This document shows, piece by piece, positions 36,511 through 45,304 of a DNA stretch of 64,000 nt; the stretch's first letter is position 1; each line of letters begins with the position of its first letter. The stretch spans positions 186,001-250,000 of the forward strand of contig NZ_JACMYH010000001.1 of assembly GCF_014235765.1 (NCBI RefSeq), given 5' to 3'. This DNA is from Pseudomonas baltica (GTDB lineage: Bacteria; Pseudomonadota; Gammaproteobacteria; Pseudomonadales; Pseudomonadaceae). A program made the position numbers and the translations under genes. The notes beneath the pieces were generated by a model that saw only the letters and a program-made list of their open reading frames with translations, ran no database searches and had not been told where the DNA came from.

Positions 36511-38706
36511 ATGAACGGGGAAGTCATTGCAACAACCACGGCACGCAGTCGCTTGCCGTCGGCGCTGGGCGCTGGGGCGACATTGCTGTTTATCGGCCAA
36601 CTGCATGCCGCACCAGTCAGCGAATCGGCCGAGCAGAAGCCGACCAGTCAACTGAGTACCGTAGTTGTTCAGGGTGCCAGACTGGACGAGAACCAACGCG
36701 CCGAAACGGCTTTGAAGGAAGTGGCAGGCGGGGTCAACTATGTCGATTCCGCGACCGTTGAAAAGGGGCGCGTGTCGACCAGTACCGATATCTTCGCGCT
36801 GCAGCCCGGTGTAATCGCCACCCAGGGCGGCGGCAGCAACGACGGCACACGGATTTCCATTCGTGGGTCGGGTATCAACAAGGGCGTGGGTTATTTCCGC
36901 GCCGGCATCTTTTACCTGTTCGACGGCCTGCCGGTGTCCGGGCCCGGCGGTACCCCCTACGAACTGTTCGAACCGCTGGGTCTGAGTCATACCGAAGTGC
37001 GGCGCGGCGGCAATGCTTTCGATATCGGCTCGTTGTATCTGGGGGGTGCAATCAACTACGTGACCAAGACCGGCTACAATTCCGCGCCCTTGCAAGTGCG
37101 CTACGAGGCCGGTAGTTACGGTTATCAAAAACGTCAGATCAGTTCAGGGCAAGTGCTGGGGCCGCTCGACTATTACGTCAGCCTCACCGACTCGGCGTCG
37201 GACGGCTTTCAGGATCAGACCCAAGGCAAGAGCGCCGGGTTTGTCGGCAACGTCGGCTACCAGTTTTCGCCGCAGTTGAAATCCCGTCTGTACTATCGCT
37301 ACCGAACCACCGACAACGAGACGCCGGGTTATATCACCCGCGCGCAACTCAAGGACGATCCCGAGCAGGCCAACCCGGCCAGCGTGAACGTGCGCGCCCA
37401 TCGCAAACAGCCGGGCTCGACCTGGGTCGCGAGCAAGACCCAGTACACCTTCGATGACGATTCCAACCTGGAAGTAGGATTGGTCTACCACGACTATCCA
37501 ATCGACGCGCGACAGGGTGTCAATCGCACGGCCTGGGGCTTCAGCGATTACTCCGCCAGTTTGAAATACGACCGTCTGGACACTTTGTTCGGCAAGAACA
37601 GCATCACCCGATTCAACGTGCTGCGTACCGAGCATTTGAATGCCTATGCCAAGACCAAGGTGCGGATTCCTTCCGGTATCACCGCCAACCTGCCGTCCGG
37701 CGCGTTGGTGCGCAAGGCCGAATACGAAGGCTCCGATACCGTGTTGAGCGCCAGCAATGAAACCGAATGGATCGACAACACACTGTGGTTGAGTGCAGGA
37801 CTTTCCGCCGTGGAGTTCCAGCGCAAGGCCAAGGTGTCGTATCCGGTGGGTGGCGAGGCGGACAACCCCAACAACCCCATCGAAAAGAACGACTGGGAGT
37901 TTGCGCCCAGGCTGGGGGTGCGTTACCAGATCAACCCCAGCTGGCAGCTGTTCGGTAACCTCAGTCGCACGGTTGAGGCGCAGCAATCGTGGGCCTACGT
38001 GTCCGGTGCGCAGGTGTTCACGTCCGGGCCGGCCACCGGGCTCAATTCCGGTGGGCAGAAGCTCGAACCGCAGATCGCCGATACGTTGGAGTTCGGTACC
38101 CGTGGGCAGTTGGGCAACAACACTTGGGACCTGACGTTCTATCGCTCCCATGTGCAGGACGAACTGCTCTCGGTGATCATCAGGGAGGCGACTTCCAGCG
38201 CCGATGCATTGACCTCCGAATACAACGCCAGCAAGACCATTCATCAGGGTGTGGAGCTGGGTCTGGATTCTCTGCTGTACCAGAACGACGGCGATGCGTT
38301 GCACCTGCGTCAGTCCTACACCTACAGCGACTTCTTCTACCGTGACGACGAGCAGTTCGGCAGCAATCGGTTGCCGGGTATTCCCAAGCACAACTATCAG
38401 GCTGAGCTGCGTTATGACTTCAGCAATGGCGTGTATGTGGGGGTGAACACCTACTACGCTTCCAAGACACCGATGGACTTTGCCAATACCAAGGATGCCG
38501 GCTCCTACAATCTGTGGGGCGCGATCCTGGGATGGGACTCGCCGAAGAAGGATTGGAATGTCTATCTGGACCTGCGCAACCTGACGGACGAGAAGTACGC
38601 CGCGTCCATCAGTCCGGCGTTCAATGCCGGCGGCAATGATGTGCGGGCAATCATCCCAGGGGATGGGTTCGGCGCGTATGCAGGGGTGCAGTACAGTTTC
38701 CGGTGA
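36511..38706 (+). CDS. TonB-dependent receptor 2
   Basis: A 731-residue outer-membrane receptor, paralogous to its neighbours. It has a signal peptide ending near QLHAAPV, TonB box STVVVQGA, plug motifs RISIRGSGINKGVGYFRAG and LFDGLPVSGPGGTPYELFEP, and a barrel ending in YSFR. The C-terminal residue is Arg after Phe, slightly unlike the usual terminal aromatic residue. GGAGCAGGGA precedes the ATG. There are no co-directional genes close behind it; a REP cluster follows. Confidence 0.92.
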   Translation: MNGEVIATTTARSRLPSALGAGATLLFIGQLHAAPVSESAEQKPTSQLSTVVVQGARLDENQRAETALKEVAGGVNYVDSATVEKGRVSTSTDIFALQPGVIATQGGGSNDGTRISIRGSGINKGVGYFRAGIFYLFDGLPVSGPGGTPYELFEPLGLSHTEVRRGGNAFDIGSLYLGGAINYVTKTGYNSAPLQVRYEAGSYGYQKRQISSGQVLGPLDYYVSLTDSASDGFQDQTQGKSAGFVGNVGYQFSPQLKSRLYYRYRTTDNETPGYITRAQLKDDPEQANPASVNVRAHRKQPGSTWVASKTQYTFDDDSNLEVGLVYHDYPIDARQGVNRTAWGFSDYSASLKYDRLDTLFGKNSITRFNVLRTEHLNAYAKTKVRIPSGITANLPSGALVRKAEYEGSDTVLSASNETEWIDNTLWLSAGLSAVEFQRKAKVSYPVGGEADNPNNPIEKNDWEFAPRLGVRYQINPSWQLFGNLSRTVEAQQSWAYVSGAQVFTSGPATGLNSGGQKLEPQIADTLEFGTRGQLGNNTWDLTFYRSHVQDELLSVIIREATSSADALTSEYNASKTIHQGVELGLDSLLYQNDGDALHLRQSYTYSDFFYRDDEQFGSNRLPGIPKHNYQAELRYDFSNGVYVGVNTYYASKTPMDFANTKDAGSYNLWGAILGWDSPKKDWNVYLDLRNLTDEKYAASISPAFNAGGNDVRAIIPGDGFGAYAGVQYSFR

Positions 38707-38718
38707 TTCGATGCCTGC

Positions 38719-38912
38719 ATAGGAGCGGTCATCGGCCGCGAAAAGGGCGCTGCGGTGTGTCAGGCATACCGAATCGCGCCCTTCGCGGCCACGGACCGCT
38801 CCTACAGGGTCATTTGCCTATCGCGGTAGGAGCGGTCATCGGCCGCGAAAAGGGCGCTGCGGTGTGTCTGGTGTATTGCGGGACCTTCTTCGCGGGCAGA
38901 GCCCGCTCCCAT
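38719..38912. repeat. Mixed REP cluster (two families)
   Basis: An inverted pair of the family TAGGAGCGGTC-ATCGGCCGCGAA (38720-38806) is followed by a single copy in the same family (38826-38865, repeating AAAAGGGCGCTGCGGTGTGT). Then comes a half copy of the CGCGGGCAGAGCCCGCTCCCA family (38887-38912). It lies between receptor 2 and the promoter region of receptor 3. No gene is supported from 38707 to 39135. Confidence 0.88.
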
Positions 38913-39011
38913 AACGATGATAAGTGTTGCTGGAACAGCAGTCATTAAGCAGTTGCGGCCATTTCAAACATCCAGCCGCTACCTGATATCAATGAAATTC
39001 CCTGTTCAGGG

Positions 39012-39017
39012 CACTTG
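39012..39017 (+). promoter_or_regulatory. Candidate activator half-site (CACTTG) upstream of receptor 3
   Basis: CACTTG at 39012 lies only about 10 bp before the sigma-54 element at 39023, which is close for an enhancer. It is listed because the same hexamer recurs upstream of receptors 1 and 2. Confidence 0.2.
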
Positions 39018-39022
39018 GCGAT

Positions 39023-39038
39023 TGGCACGAACACTGCA
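39023..39038 (+). promoter_or_regulatory. Sigma-54 promoter for receptor 3 and the sulfur operon
   Basis: TGGCACGAACACTGCA has the correct 10-base spacing between GG and GC and the same TGGCACG-N4-CTGC form as the promoters of receptors 1 and 2. It is 113 bp upstream of the proposed TTG start. Confidence 0.82.
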
Positions 39039-39078
39039 ATCTACAACGTTATCGATGACGTCGCAGACCTCATCACTC

Positions 39079-39104
39079 GAGTCCGACTATACCAATAGAA
39101 GCTC
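39079..39104 (+). promoter_or_regulatory. 26-bp leader element shared with receptor 1
   Basis: Contains CGACTATACCAATAGA flanked by GAG and GCTC. It differs from 33389-33414 at four positions and ends 31 bases before the TTG start. The constant distance to the start codon also supports choosing that TTG. Confidence 0.6.
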
Positions 39105-39135
39105 GCCTTATATTCATTGGGTGGGAGCAACACAT

Positions 39136-41283
39136 TTGAAGTTACATGCCTATACGCCGTCGTTGAACAGTCGGCGCAGTACCGCCTATCGCTATACCGA
39201 ATTCGCTTCAGGCCTGAGTGCCTGCCTGTTGTTCACTGTCGCTCCTGCCTTCGCCGATACACCAGAGCAACGCTTGCAAACGGTCACTGTGCAGGCCGCC
39301 AAGGCGACACCGGTCGAGCAATCCCGTGCGCAGCTCAAGGAAGTACCCGGGGGCACCAGCCTGGTCGAACAGGCCGAGGTCGACAAAGGGCGCTCCGCCA
39401 GCCTCGAAGACACCCTGGCTTACCAGCCAGGGGTGTACGCGCAGTCGGCCGGTGGCAACGACGCGGTCAAGATTTCCATCCGCGGCTCCGGCGCCAACGC
39501 GTCTCCGGGTTACTTTCGCGAGGGCACCAAGTTTCTCTTCGACGGATTGGCGTTGACCGGCGCCGGCGGTACGCCGTACGAGCTGCTGGACGGGCAGGGC
39601 TTGCAGTACACCGAGATCCTGCGTGGCGCCAATGCCTTCGAGTACGGCGCCTTGTCTCTGGGTGGCGGCATCAATTTCATCACCCATACCGGCTACAGCG
39701 CGCCGGGCAGCCAGATCAAACTGGAAGGTGGCAGTTTCGGTTGGCAGAAACAGACCCTTCGCACCGGCGGTGTGGTCGGTGATGCAGACTATTTCGTCAG
39801 CGTCGACAACGCTCGACGCGATGGTTATCAGGATTACACCTTCAGCAAGTCCAAGGGAGTCGTGGGTAACTTCGGCTACCGGTTCAATCCGAAACTTCAG
39901 ACGCGTCTGATCGTGCGCTACCGCGAGGAATTTCACGAGAACGCCGGTGCGCTGACGCGCGCCCAGCTCAAGCACGACAGCACCCAGACCAACGCGGCCA
40001 CGCGCGCCAGCCGCGGCGACTCGACCAAACGCGGCTCAACCTGGGTAGCCAGCAAGACCACCTACACCTTCGACGACGACGCCACCCTGGAATTCGGCGT
40101 TGGGTACCACGACTATCCGCAGATCTTGAACCGTCGCAGCACGGTCAACCCCAACTACTGGGACTGGAGCGACATCAACGCATCGCTCAAATACACCCGC
40201 TACGACCAACTGTTCGGCCTCGACAGCACTACCACCCTGGGCTTCACCAGCACCGAGCACTTGAACGCAGGCGCCAAGACCTATCGCGGCGACAAGGACC
40301 TTGGGCTCCTGCAGAAAAACGTCAAGTACGACGGCTCCTTCGACCATGTGTTCACCGTCGGCAACGACCTGGGCCTGACCGATCGGTTGTACCTGACCAC
40401 CGGCGTCTCGGCGATCCAGATCAAGCGCGACATCGACGTGTCTTTCAGCGATCGGCCCAACACCAGCGGCTTTCCCACGCGCTACGACTACGACGACTGG
40501 TCCCTGGCACCGCGTGCGGGACTGCGTTTTGAACTGACCCCAAACTTGCAAGTGTTCGGCAACGTCAGCCGCTCCGTCGATCCGCCCAGTTCGTGGTCGA
40601 TCTCCAACTCCGGGGTGACCAACAACTACATCAAGCCGCTGGTACCACAAACCGCGAACACCGTGGAATTCGGTGTCCGCGGCCAGTCCGAGCGTTTCGA
40701 CGGCAGCCTGGTGCTGTACCGCTCCTGGGTCAAGAACGAGTTGCTGACCACCCAGATTGCCGCCGCCACCGGCACCAGCGCGGCGATTGTCTCGACATCC
40801 AATGCCACCCCGACCATCCACCAAGGTATCGAAGCGGGCCTGACCACCAAGCTCTGGCAGGGCAGCAACGGTGATGTACTCAGCTGGCGCCAGGCCTACA
40901 CCCTCAACGACTTTTACTACCGCCACGACCCTGCCTTCAGCAAGAACGAGTTACCGGGCCTGCCCAAGCATATCTACCAGGCCGAACTGCAATACCAGTA
41001 CGCCAATGGTTTCTACGCCGGCGTCAACGTTCGCTCCGCGTCGAGTACGGCGGTGGACTACGCCAACACGTTCAACGCACCGTCGTACACGATCTTCGGC
41101 GCACGCCTGGGATACGACGCGCCGAGCAAGAAGTGGCAGGCCTACGTGGACCTGAAAAACCTCGGCGACAAGGATTACGTGACCGCCATCGTACCGGGCT
41201 ACAACGCTCAGGGGCAGGACACCGCAGCGCTGTATCCGGGGGACGGCTTCGGTGCGTTCACCGGCGTGACCTACAACTTCTGA
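39136..41283 (+). CDS. TonB-dependent receptor 3
   Basis: A 715-residue outer-membrane receptor heading the sulfur operon. I chose the TTG at 39136, which follows GGGAG and gives a proper signal peptide (MKLHAYTPSLNSRRS, then a hydrophobic run ending APAFA). Upstream ATGs in the same frame lie before the leader element and promoter and would add about 70 unlikely residues. TonB box is LQTVTVQAA; plug motifs are KISIRGSGANASPGYFREG and LFDGLALTGAGGTPYELLDG; the last residue is Phe (VTYNF). Its stop overlaps the start of the binding-protein gene (TGATG). Confidence 0.9.
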   Translation: MKLHAYTPSLNSRRSTAYRYTEFASGLSACLLFTVAPAFADTPEQRLQTVTVQAAKATPVEQSRAQLKEVPGGTSLVEQAEVDKGRSASLEDTLAYQPGVYAQSAGGNDAVKISIRGSGANASPGYFREGTKFLFDGLALTGAGGTPYELLDGQGLQYTEILRGANAFEYGALSLGGGINFITHTGYSAPGSQIKLEGGSFGWQKQTLRTGGVVGDADYFVSVDNARRDGYQDYTFSKSKGVVGNFGYRFNPKLQTRLIVRYREEFHENAGALTRAQLKHDSTQTNAATRASRGDSTKRGSTWVASKTTYTFDDDATLEFGVGYHDYPQILNRRSTVNPNYWDWSDINASLKYTRYDQLFGLDSTTTLGFTSTEHLNAGAKTYRGDKDLGLLQKNVKYDGSFDHVFTVGNDLGLTDRLYLTTGVSAIQIKRDIDVSFSDRPNTSGFPTRYDYDDWSLAPRAGLRFELTPNLQVFGNVSRSVDPPSSWSISNSGVTNNYIKPLVPQTANTVEFGVRGQSERFDGSLVLYRSWVKNELLTTQIAAATGTSAAIVSTSNATPTIHQGIEAGLTTKLWQGSNGDVLSWRQAYTLNDFYYRHDPAFSKNELPGLPKHIYQAELQYQYANGFYAGVNVRSASSTAVDYANTFNAPSYTIFGARLGYDAPSKKWQAYVDLKNLGDKDYVTAIVPGYNAQGQDTAALYPGDGFGAFTGVTYNF

Positions 41284-43016
41284 TGGCTGCCCGACCCATG
41301 ACCTCGACCTTCTTCGGCTGCGCCTTGATCGGCGTGCTGTTCACGCTCTCGGCCTGCTCGCCCGCTACCGATGCGCCAGCCACGCCGGTGGCGCAGGCAC
41401 CGAGCACCGACGGTATCGTCAATGGCGATCTGATCAGCTACCCCGCTTCCGACTACCACGAAGAGGAACCCGGCAAGCGCGGCGGGACGCTGCGCGTGAC
41501 CACGGCCGCCGACACCGGCACCTTCGACGTCCATTCGATTTCCCATGGCAACGTGCAGTGGTTGGGGCGAGTGTTGTACGACTGCCTGGTTTACCAGGAC
41601 GAGGAGGGCAGGGTCTCGCCCTGGCTGGCAAAGTCCTGGGAAGTGTCCGAAGACGGCAGGACCTACACCTTTCACCTGCGCGAGGGCGTGACCTTCAGCG
41701 ACGGGGAGAAATTCAATGCCCAGGCGGTGAAGATCAACCTGGAACACATGCGCGATCCCGCGACCAAGTCGCCCTTGGCGGCAGCCTATATCGCACCGTA
41801 TGACCAGGGTCGAGTGATCGACGAGTACACCTTCCAGGCGACTTTGCGCGAACCCTATTCGCCGTTTCTCGACGTGCTCGCGCAGTCCTGGCTGGGGATG
41901 ATTTCGCCCAAGCAGATCCTCGAAGCACCCAAGTCGATCGCCGAGCACCCCGTAGGCTCCGGGCCGTTCGTGCTGCAAAGCTATACCCGCGACCAGGGTG
42001 CGGTGTTCACCCGTCGCCCCGGCTACGACTGGTCGCCACCGGTGACTCGCCATCGAGGCGAGGCCTACCTGGATCGCATCGAGCTCAGCTTCGTGCCCGA
42101 GGCGATGATCCGCTTCACCTCACTCCAGGCTGGGCAGTCGGACCTGACGCTGGATGCGCCGCCGCAGAACGCCAAGGCCATTCGCGCCTCCACCGACCTG
42201 ACCCTGCGCAGCCGAATTCGCAAGGGCAACCCGTTTCGCAGCCTGACGTTCAACGTCGAAAAGGCGCCGTTCGATGACGTGCGGGTACGTCGCGCGGTAG
42301 CCAAGGGCATCGACCGCGAGGGCCTGGCCTGGATCATCGGGTTCGGCGAATACCGGGTGAAGGCGGATTTTCTCGCCGCCAACACGCGCTACTACGACCC
42401 CACGTACAAGGATGTGCTGGCCTACGACGTCAAGGCCGCCAACGCCTCGCTCGACGACGCCGGCTGGACCGCGCGCGACGAGCAGGGCTATCGCACCCGC
42501 AACGGTGAGCGGCTGGGCGCGACTCTGCTGGCAACCGAAAGCGCGAGCTTCTCCAGCAGTGTTGCGGTGGCGATTCAGGCGGACCTGAAGAAGCTCGGTT
42601 TCGAGTTGCGCATCGAACTGCTGCCGCTGGCCCAGGTTACCGACCGCCGTTATGCCGGCAACTTCCAGGTCATGGGCGGTGGTTACTGGCACACCAACAC
42701 CCCGGACGGTCTGTACATCCTGTACCACAGCGATTCCATCACTTCGGAAAAACGCATCGGCCAGAACGGCGGGCGTTTTCGCGATGCCGAACTGGATCGA
42801 CTGTTGGCCGCAGCCCGACGCAGTCATGACACGGCTCGTCTCGAACGGCTGTACAGCAAGGCCCAGCAGCGCATGGCCGAACAGGTGCCGGTGGTGCCTT
42901 CGTTCGAGAGCCATGTGCTGGTCGCCTACTCGAACCGCCTTGCCGGGGTGATTTTCGACACCTCGCACAACACGGTCTTTCTGCCCAGCCTGTGGCTGCA
43001 AACGGAGGCGAAATGA
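41283..43016 (+). CDS. Peptide-type ABC transporter substrate-binding lipoprotein (importer 1)
   Basis: A 577-residue family 5 solute-binding protein. The signal peptide ends in a lipobox LSAC (mature Cys near residue 25), so it is probably membrane-anchored. Typical family stretches are GGTLRVTTAADTGTFDVHSI, YTFHLREGVTFSDGEKFNAQ and LTFNVEKAPFDDVRVRRAV. Such proteins bind peptides, nickel chelates, opines or other organic ligands. The start overlaps the receptor stop; an ATG five codons later is an alternative. The adjoining permease overlaps its stop by 4 bp. Confidence 0.92.
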   Translation: MAARPMTSTFFGCALIGVLFTLSACSPATDAPATPVAQAPSTDGIVNGDLISYPASDYHEEEPGKRGGTLRVTTAADTGTFDVHSISHGNVQWLGRVLYDCLVYQDEEGRVSPWLAKSWEVSEDGRTYTFHLREGVTFSDGEKFNAQAVKINLEHMRDPATKSPLAAAYIAPYDQGRVIDEYTFQATLREPYSPFLDVLAQSWLGMISPKQILEAPKSIAEHPVGSGPFVLQSYTRDQGAVFTRRPGYDWSPPVTRHRGEAYLDRIELSFVPEAMIRFTSLQAGQSDLTLDAPPQNAKAIRASTDLTLRSRIRKGNPFRSLTFNVEKAPFDDVRVRRAVAKGIDREGLAWIIGFGEYRVKADFLAANTRYYDPTYKDVLAYDVKAANASLDDAGWTARDEQGYRTRNGERLGATLLATESASFSSSVAVAIQADLKKLGFELRIELLPLAQVTDRRYAGNFQVMGGGYWHTNTPDGLYILYHSDSITSEKRIGQNGGRFRDAELDRLLAAARRSHDTARLERLYSKAQQRMAEQVPVVPSFESHVLVAYSNRLAGVIFDTSHNTVFLPSLWLQTEAK

Positions 43017-43948
43017 ACACTGCTCTGCGCAAGGTGCTCTGGCGCCTGCTGGCTGGTGTCGGCGTGCTCTGGGGAGCCGCGACCCTGACTTTTCTGGCCA
43101 TCAACCTGAGTGCCGGTGACCCTGCACTGGCCATTCTCGGCGGTCCGGAATCCATGCCGACCCCAGAGATGATCGTGCGGGTACGCGCCGAATACGGCCT
43201 CGATCAGCCGCTGATCGTGCAGTACGGCCACTATATCGCTCGCTTGGCTCAAGGCGATCTGGGCGAGTCCTACCGTCTGCGCATTCCGGTCACCCGGGCT
43301 ATCGGCGCACAGATCGGCGCCACCGTGCAGCTGTCGATCTGCGCGGCGCTGGTAGCCGTGATCCTGTCGGTCATCAGTGCGATCACCACGGCCAAGCGCA
43401 GCCCATGGGTGCGCTCGCTGGTATCGGGATCTGAGCTGGTGTTGTCGTCGGCGCCCTCGTTCGTCATCGGCATTCTCCTGCTGCTGGTGTTCGCCTTTCA
43501 CTGGCACGTGCTGCCACCTTCGGGGTCGGGTAGCTGGCAGTCGTTGATCCTGCCGACCCTGGCGCTGGCCCTGCCGATTGCCGCCGTACTGACCCAGGTG
43601 TTGCGCCAGGAGCTGGAAGACATTCTCGACCAGCCTTTCATTGCCATGGCCCGCGCCCGCGGCATGTCCGAGACCGGTGTGCGCCTGCGCCACGCACTGC
43701 GCCATGCCCTGGTGCCGCTGGTGACCCTGGCCGGTTTCGTCTTCGCCAGCCTGCTCGGCGGGGCGGTGGTGGTGGAGCTGCTGTTCTCCCGCCAAGGCAT
43801 CGGCCGGCTGATGCTCGATGCGGCCAATGCCAAGGACGTGCCCATGGTGCTGGGCATCACCCTGTTGGCAGCGGCGATCTATGTGGCGGTGAACCTGGTG
43901 GTGGACCTGGTGAACCACTGGATCGACCCGCGAGTGAAGTCCGCATGA
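43013..43948 (+). CDS. Peptide-type ABC transporter permease, DppB-like (importer 1)
   Basis: A 311-residue permease with six membrane helices. The DppB-class N-terminus LLAGVGVLWGAATLTFLAIN and the signature around AMARARGMSETGVRLRHALR (EAA loop) are present, and it ends with VDLVNHWIDPRVK, typical of the B subunit. GGAGG precedes the ATG. It would pair with the DppC-like permease at 47750, from which it is separated by three enzyme genes. Confidence 0.93.
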   Translation: MNTALRKVLWRLLAGVGVLWGAATLTFLAINLSAGDPALAILGGPESMPTPEMIVRVRAEYGLDQPLIVQYGHYIARLAQGDLGESYRLRIPVTRAIGAQIGATVQLSICAALVAVILSVISAITTAKRSPWVRSLVSGSELVLSSAPSFVIGILLLLVFAFHWHVLPPSGSGSWQSLILPTLALALPIAAVLTQVLRQELEDILDQPFIAMARARGMSETGVRLRHALRHALVPLVTLAGFVFASLLGGAVVVELLFSRQGIGRLMLDAANAKDVPMVLGITLLAAAIYVAVNLVVDLVNHWIDPRVKSA

Positions 43949-43997
43949 CCCGAATTTTCACGGCTGCCAGGCGGCCCGATGACGCAAGGAAAAGACC

Positions 43998-45284
43998 ATG
44001 AGTGTTGAACAGCGTACCGGCGGTTTCCCGCTGGCCCCCGACTATGCCCGCCTGCGGGCCCCCTTTGCGCCAATCTTCACGCGCATAGAGGAGACTGCAC
44101 TGGCCCGCGAACAGCAGCGCGAACTGGCCTTCGAAGCGGTGAGCTGGCTGCGCGAGGCCGGTTTTGGTGCCTTGCGTGTGCCAAGCGAGCAGGGCGGCGC
44201 GGGCGCCACCCTGCCGCAGTTGTTCGAGCTATTGATCGAGCTGGCCGAGGCGGACTCCAACCTGCCGCATATCCTGCGCGCGCATTTCGGCTTCGTCGAA
44301 GGCCGCCTGTCCCGCGATGAAGCGGAGTCCCAGGCGTACTGGCTGGCCAAGGTGGTGGCCGGTGACCTGTGGGGCGCGGCCATGGCCGAGCGCACCGACA
44401 CCAGCAAACAGAGCGTGACCCTGACGGCCGACAGTGAGCAGAGCTGGCGCCTGGACGGCAAGAAGTTCTACTGCACCGGCGCCCTGTACGCCGACTGGAT
44501 CGCCGTGTCGGCGCTGACCGGTGAAGACTTCGTCAGCGTCTCGGTGCCCACCACCGCGCCAGGCGTGAGCCGCGACGACGATTGGGACGGTTTCGGCCAG
44601 CGCCTGTCGGGCAGCGGCACCACGCGTTTCGACAATGTCCCGGTGCCGTCCGAGTACGTGTTGCGTCGCTATGCGGCCGGCGAGCAGCGTCCCGAGTCCT
44701 ATATTTCTGCCTTCTATCAGCTGTTTCACCTGGCGACATTGGCCGGCATTGCCCGTGCGGTGCTGCGCGACGCCAGCGAGTTCGTCCAGGGCCGGACCCG
44801 TGCCTTCGGTGTGCCGGGCCAGTCCAGTCCCAAGGACGATCCACTGGTGCAGCGTGTCGTCGGCCGCCTGTCGAGCCTGGCCTATGCCGCGCAGACCCAG
44901 GTACTGGCGGTGGCGCAGGTGCTGCAGAACGTCCACGAAGCCGAACGCGCCGGGCAGGCCAGTGAAGCCCACTACACCGAGGCCGAGGTGCGCGCCTTTC
45001 AGGCTCAGCAGATCGTTCTGGAGCAGGTACTGGAAGCCACCACGTTGTTGTTCGAGGTGGGCGGTGCATCGGCCACCAGCCAGTCGCGGCGCCTGGACCG
45101 GCACTGGCGCAACGCGCGCACGCTGGCCTCGCACAACCCGGCGATCTACCGCGAACGGGCGCTGGGCAACTACTACCTCAACGGCATCAGCCCGAATGCC
45201 GCCTGGCGCGCCTCGCAGGCCGAGCACGCCGCCGCCCGATCCGAACCGGTCGCTGCTCTGCACGATGAAGCCAGCGCCGTCTGA
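43998..45284 (+). CDS. Acyl-CoA dehydrogenase-fold flavin monooxygenase, DszC/SfnB-like (first)
   Basis: A 428-residue protein with the three-domain acyl-CoA dehydrogenase fold: N-terminal helices with RVPSEQGGAGATLPQLFELL, a middle sheet with KKFYCTGALYADWIAVSAL, and a C-terminal four-helix bundle ending in SRRLDRHWRNARTLASHNP. The last motif and the absence of the catalytic glutamate context place it with DszC/SfnB-type FMNH2-dependent enzymes that oxygenate sulfur compounds rather than fatty acyl-CoA dehydrogenases. The next gene encodes a plausible partner. AAGGAA precedes the ATG. Confidence 0.88.
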   Translation: MSVEQRTGGFPLAPDYARLRAPFAPIFTRIEETALAREQQRELAFEAVSWLREAGFGALRVPSEQGGAGATLPQLFELLIELAEADSNLPHILRAHFGFVEGRLSRDEAESQAYWLAKVVAGDLWGAAMAERTDTSKQSVTLTADSEQSWRLDGKKFYCTGALYADWIAVSALTGEDFVSVSVPTTAPGVSRDDDWDGFGQRLSGSGTTRFDNVPVPSEYVLRRYAAGEQRPESYISAFYQLFHLATLAGIARAVLRDASEFVQGRTRAFGVPGQSSPKDDPLVQRVVGRLSSLAYAAQTQVLAVAQVLQNVHEAERAGQASEAHYTEAEVRAFQAQQIVLEQVLEATTLLFEVGGASATSQSRRLDRHWRNARTLASHNPAIYRERALGNYYLNGISPNAAWRASQAEHAAARSEPVAALHDEASAV

Positions 45285-45304
45285 ACCGCCTTCAAGGAAC
45301 CGCC

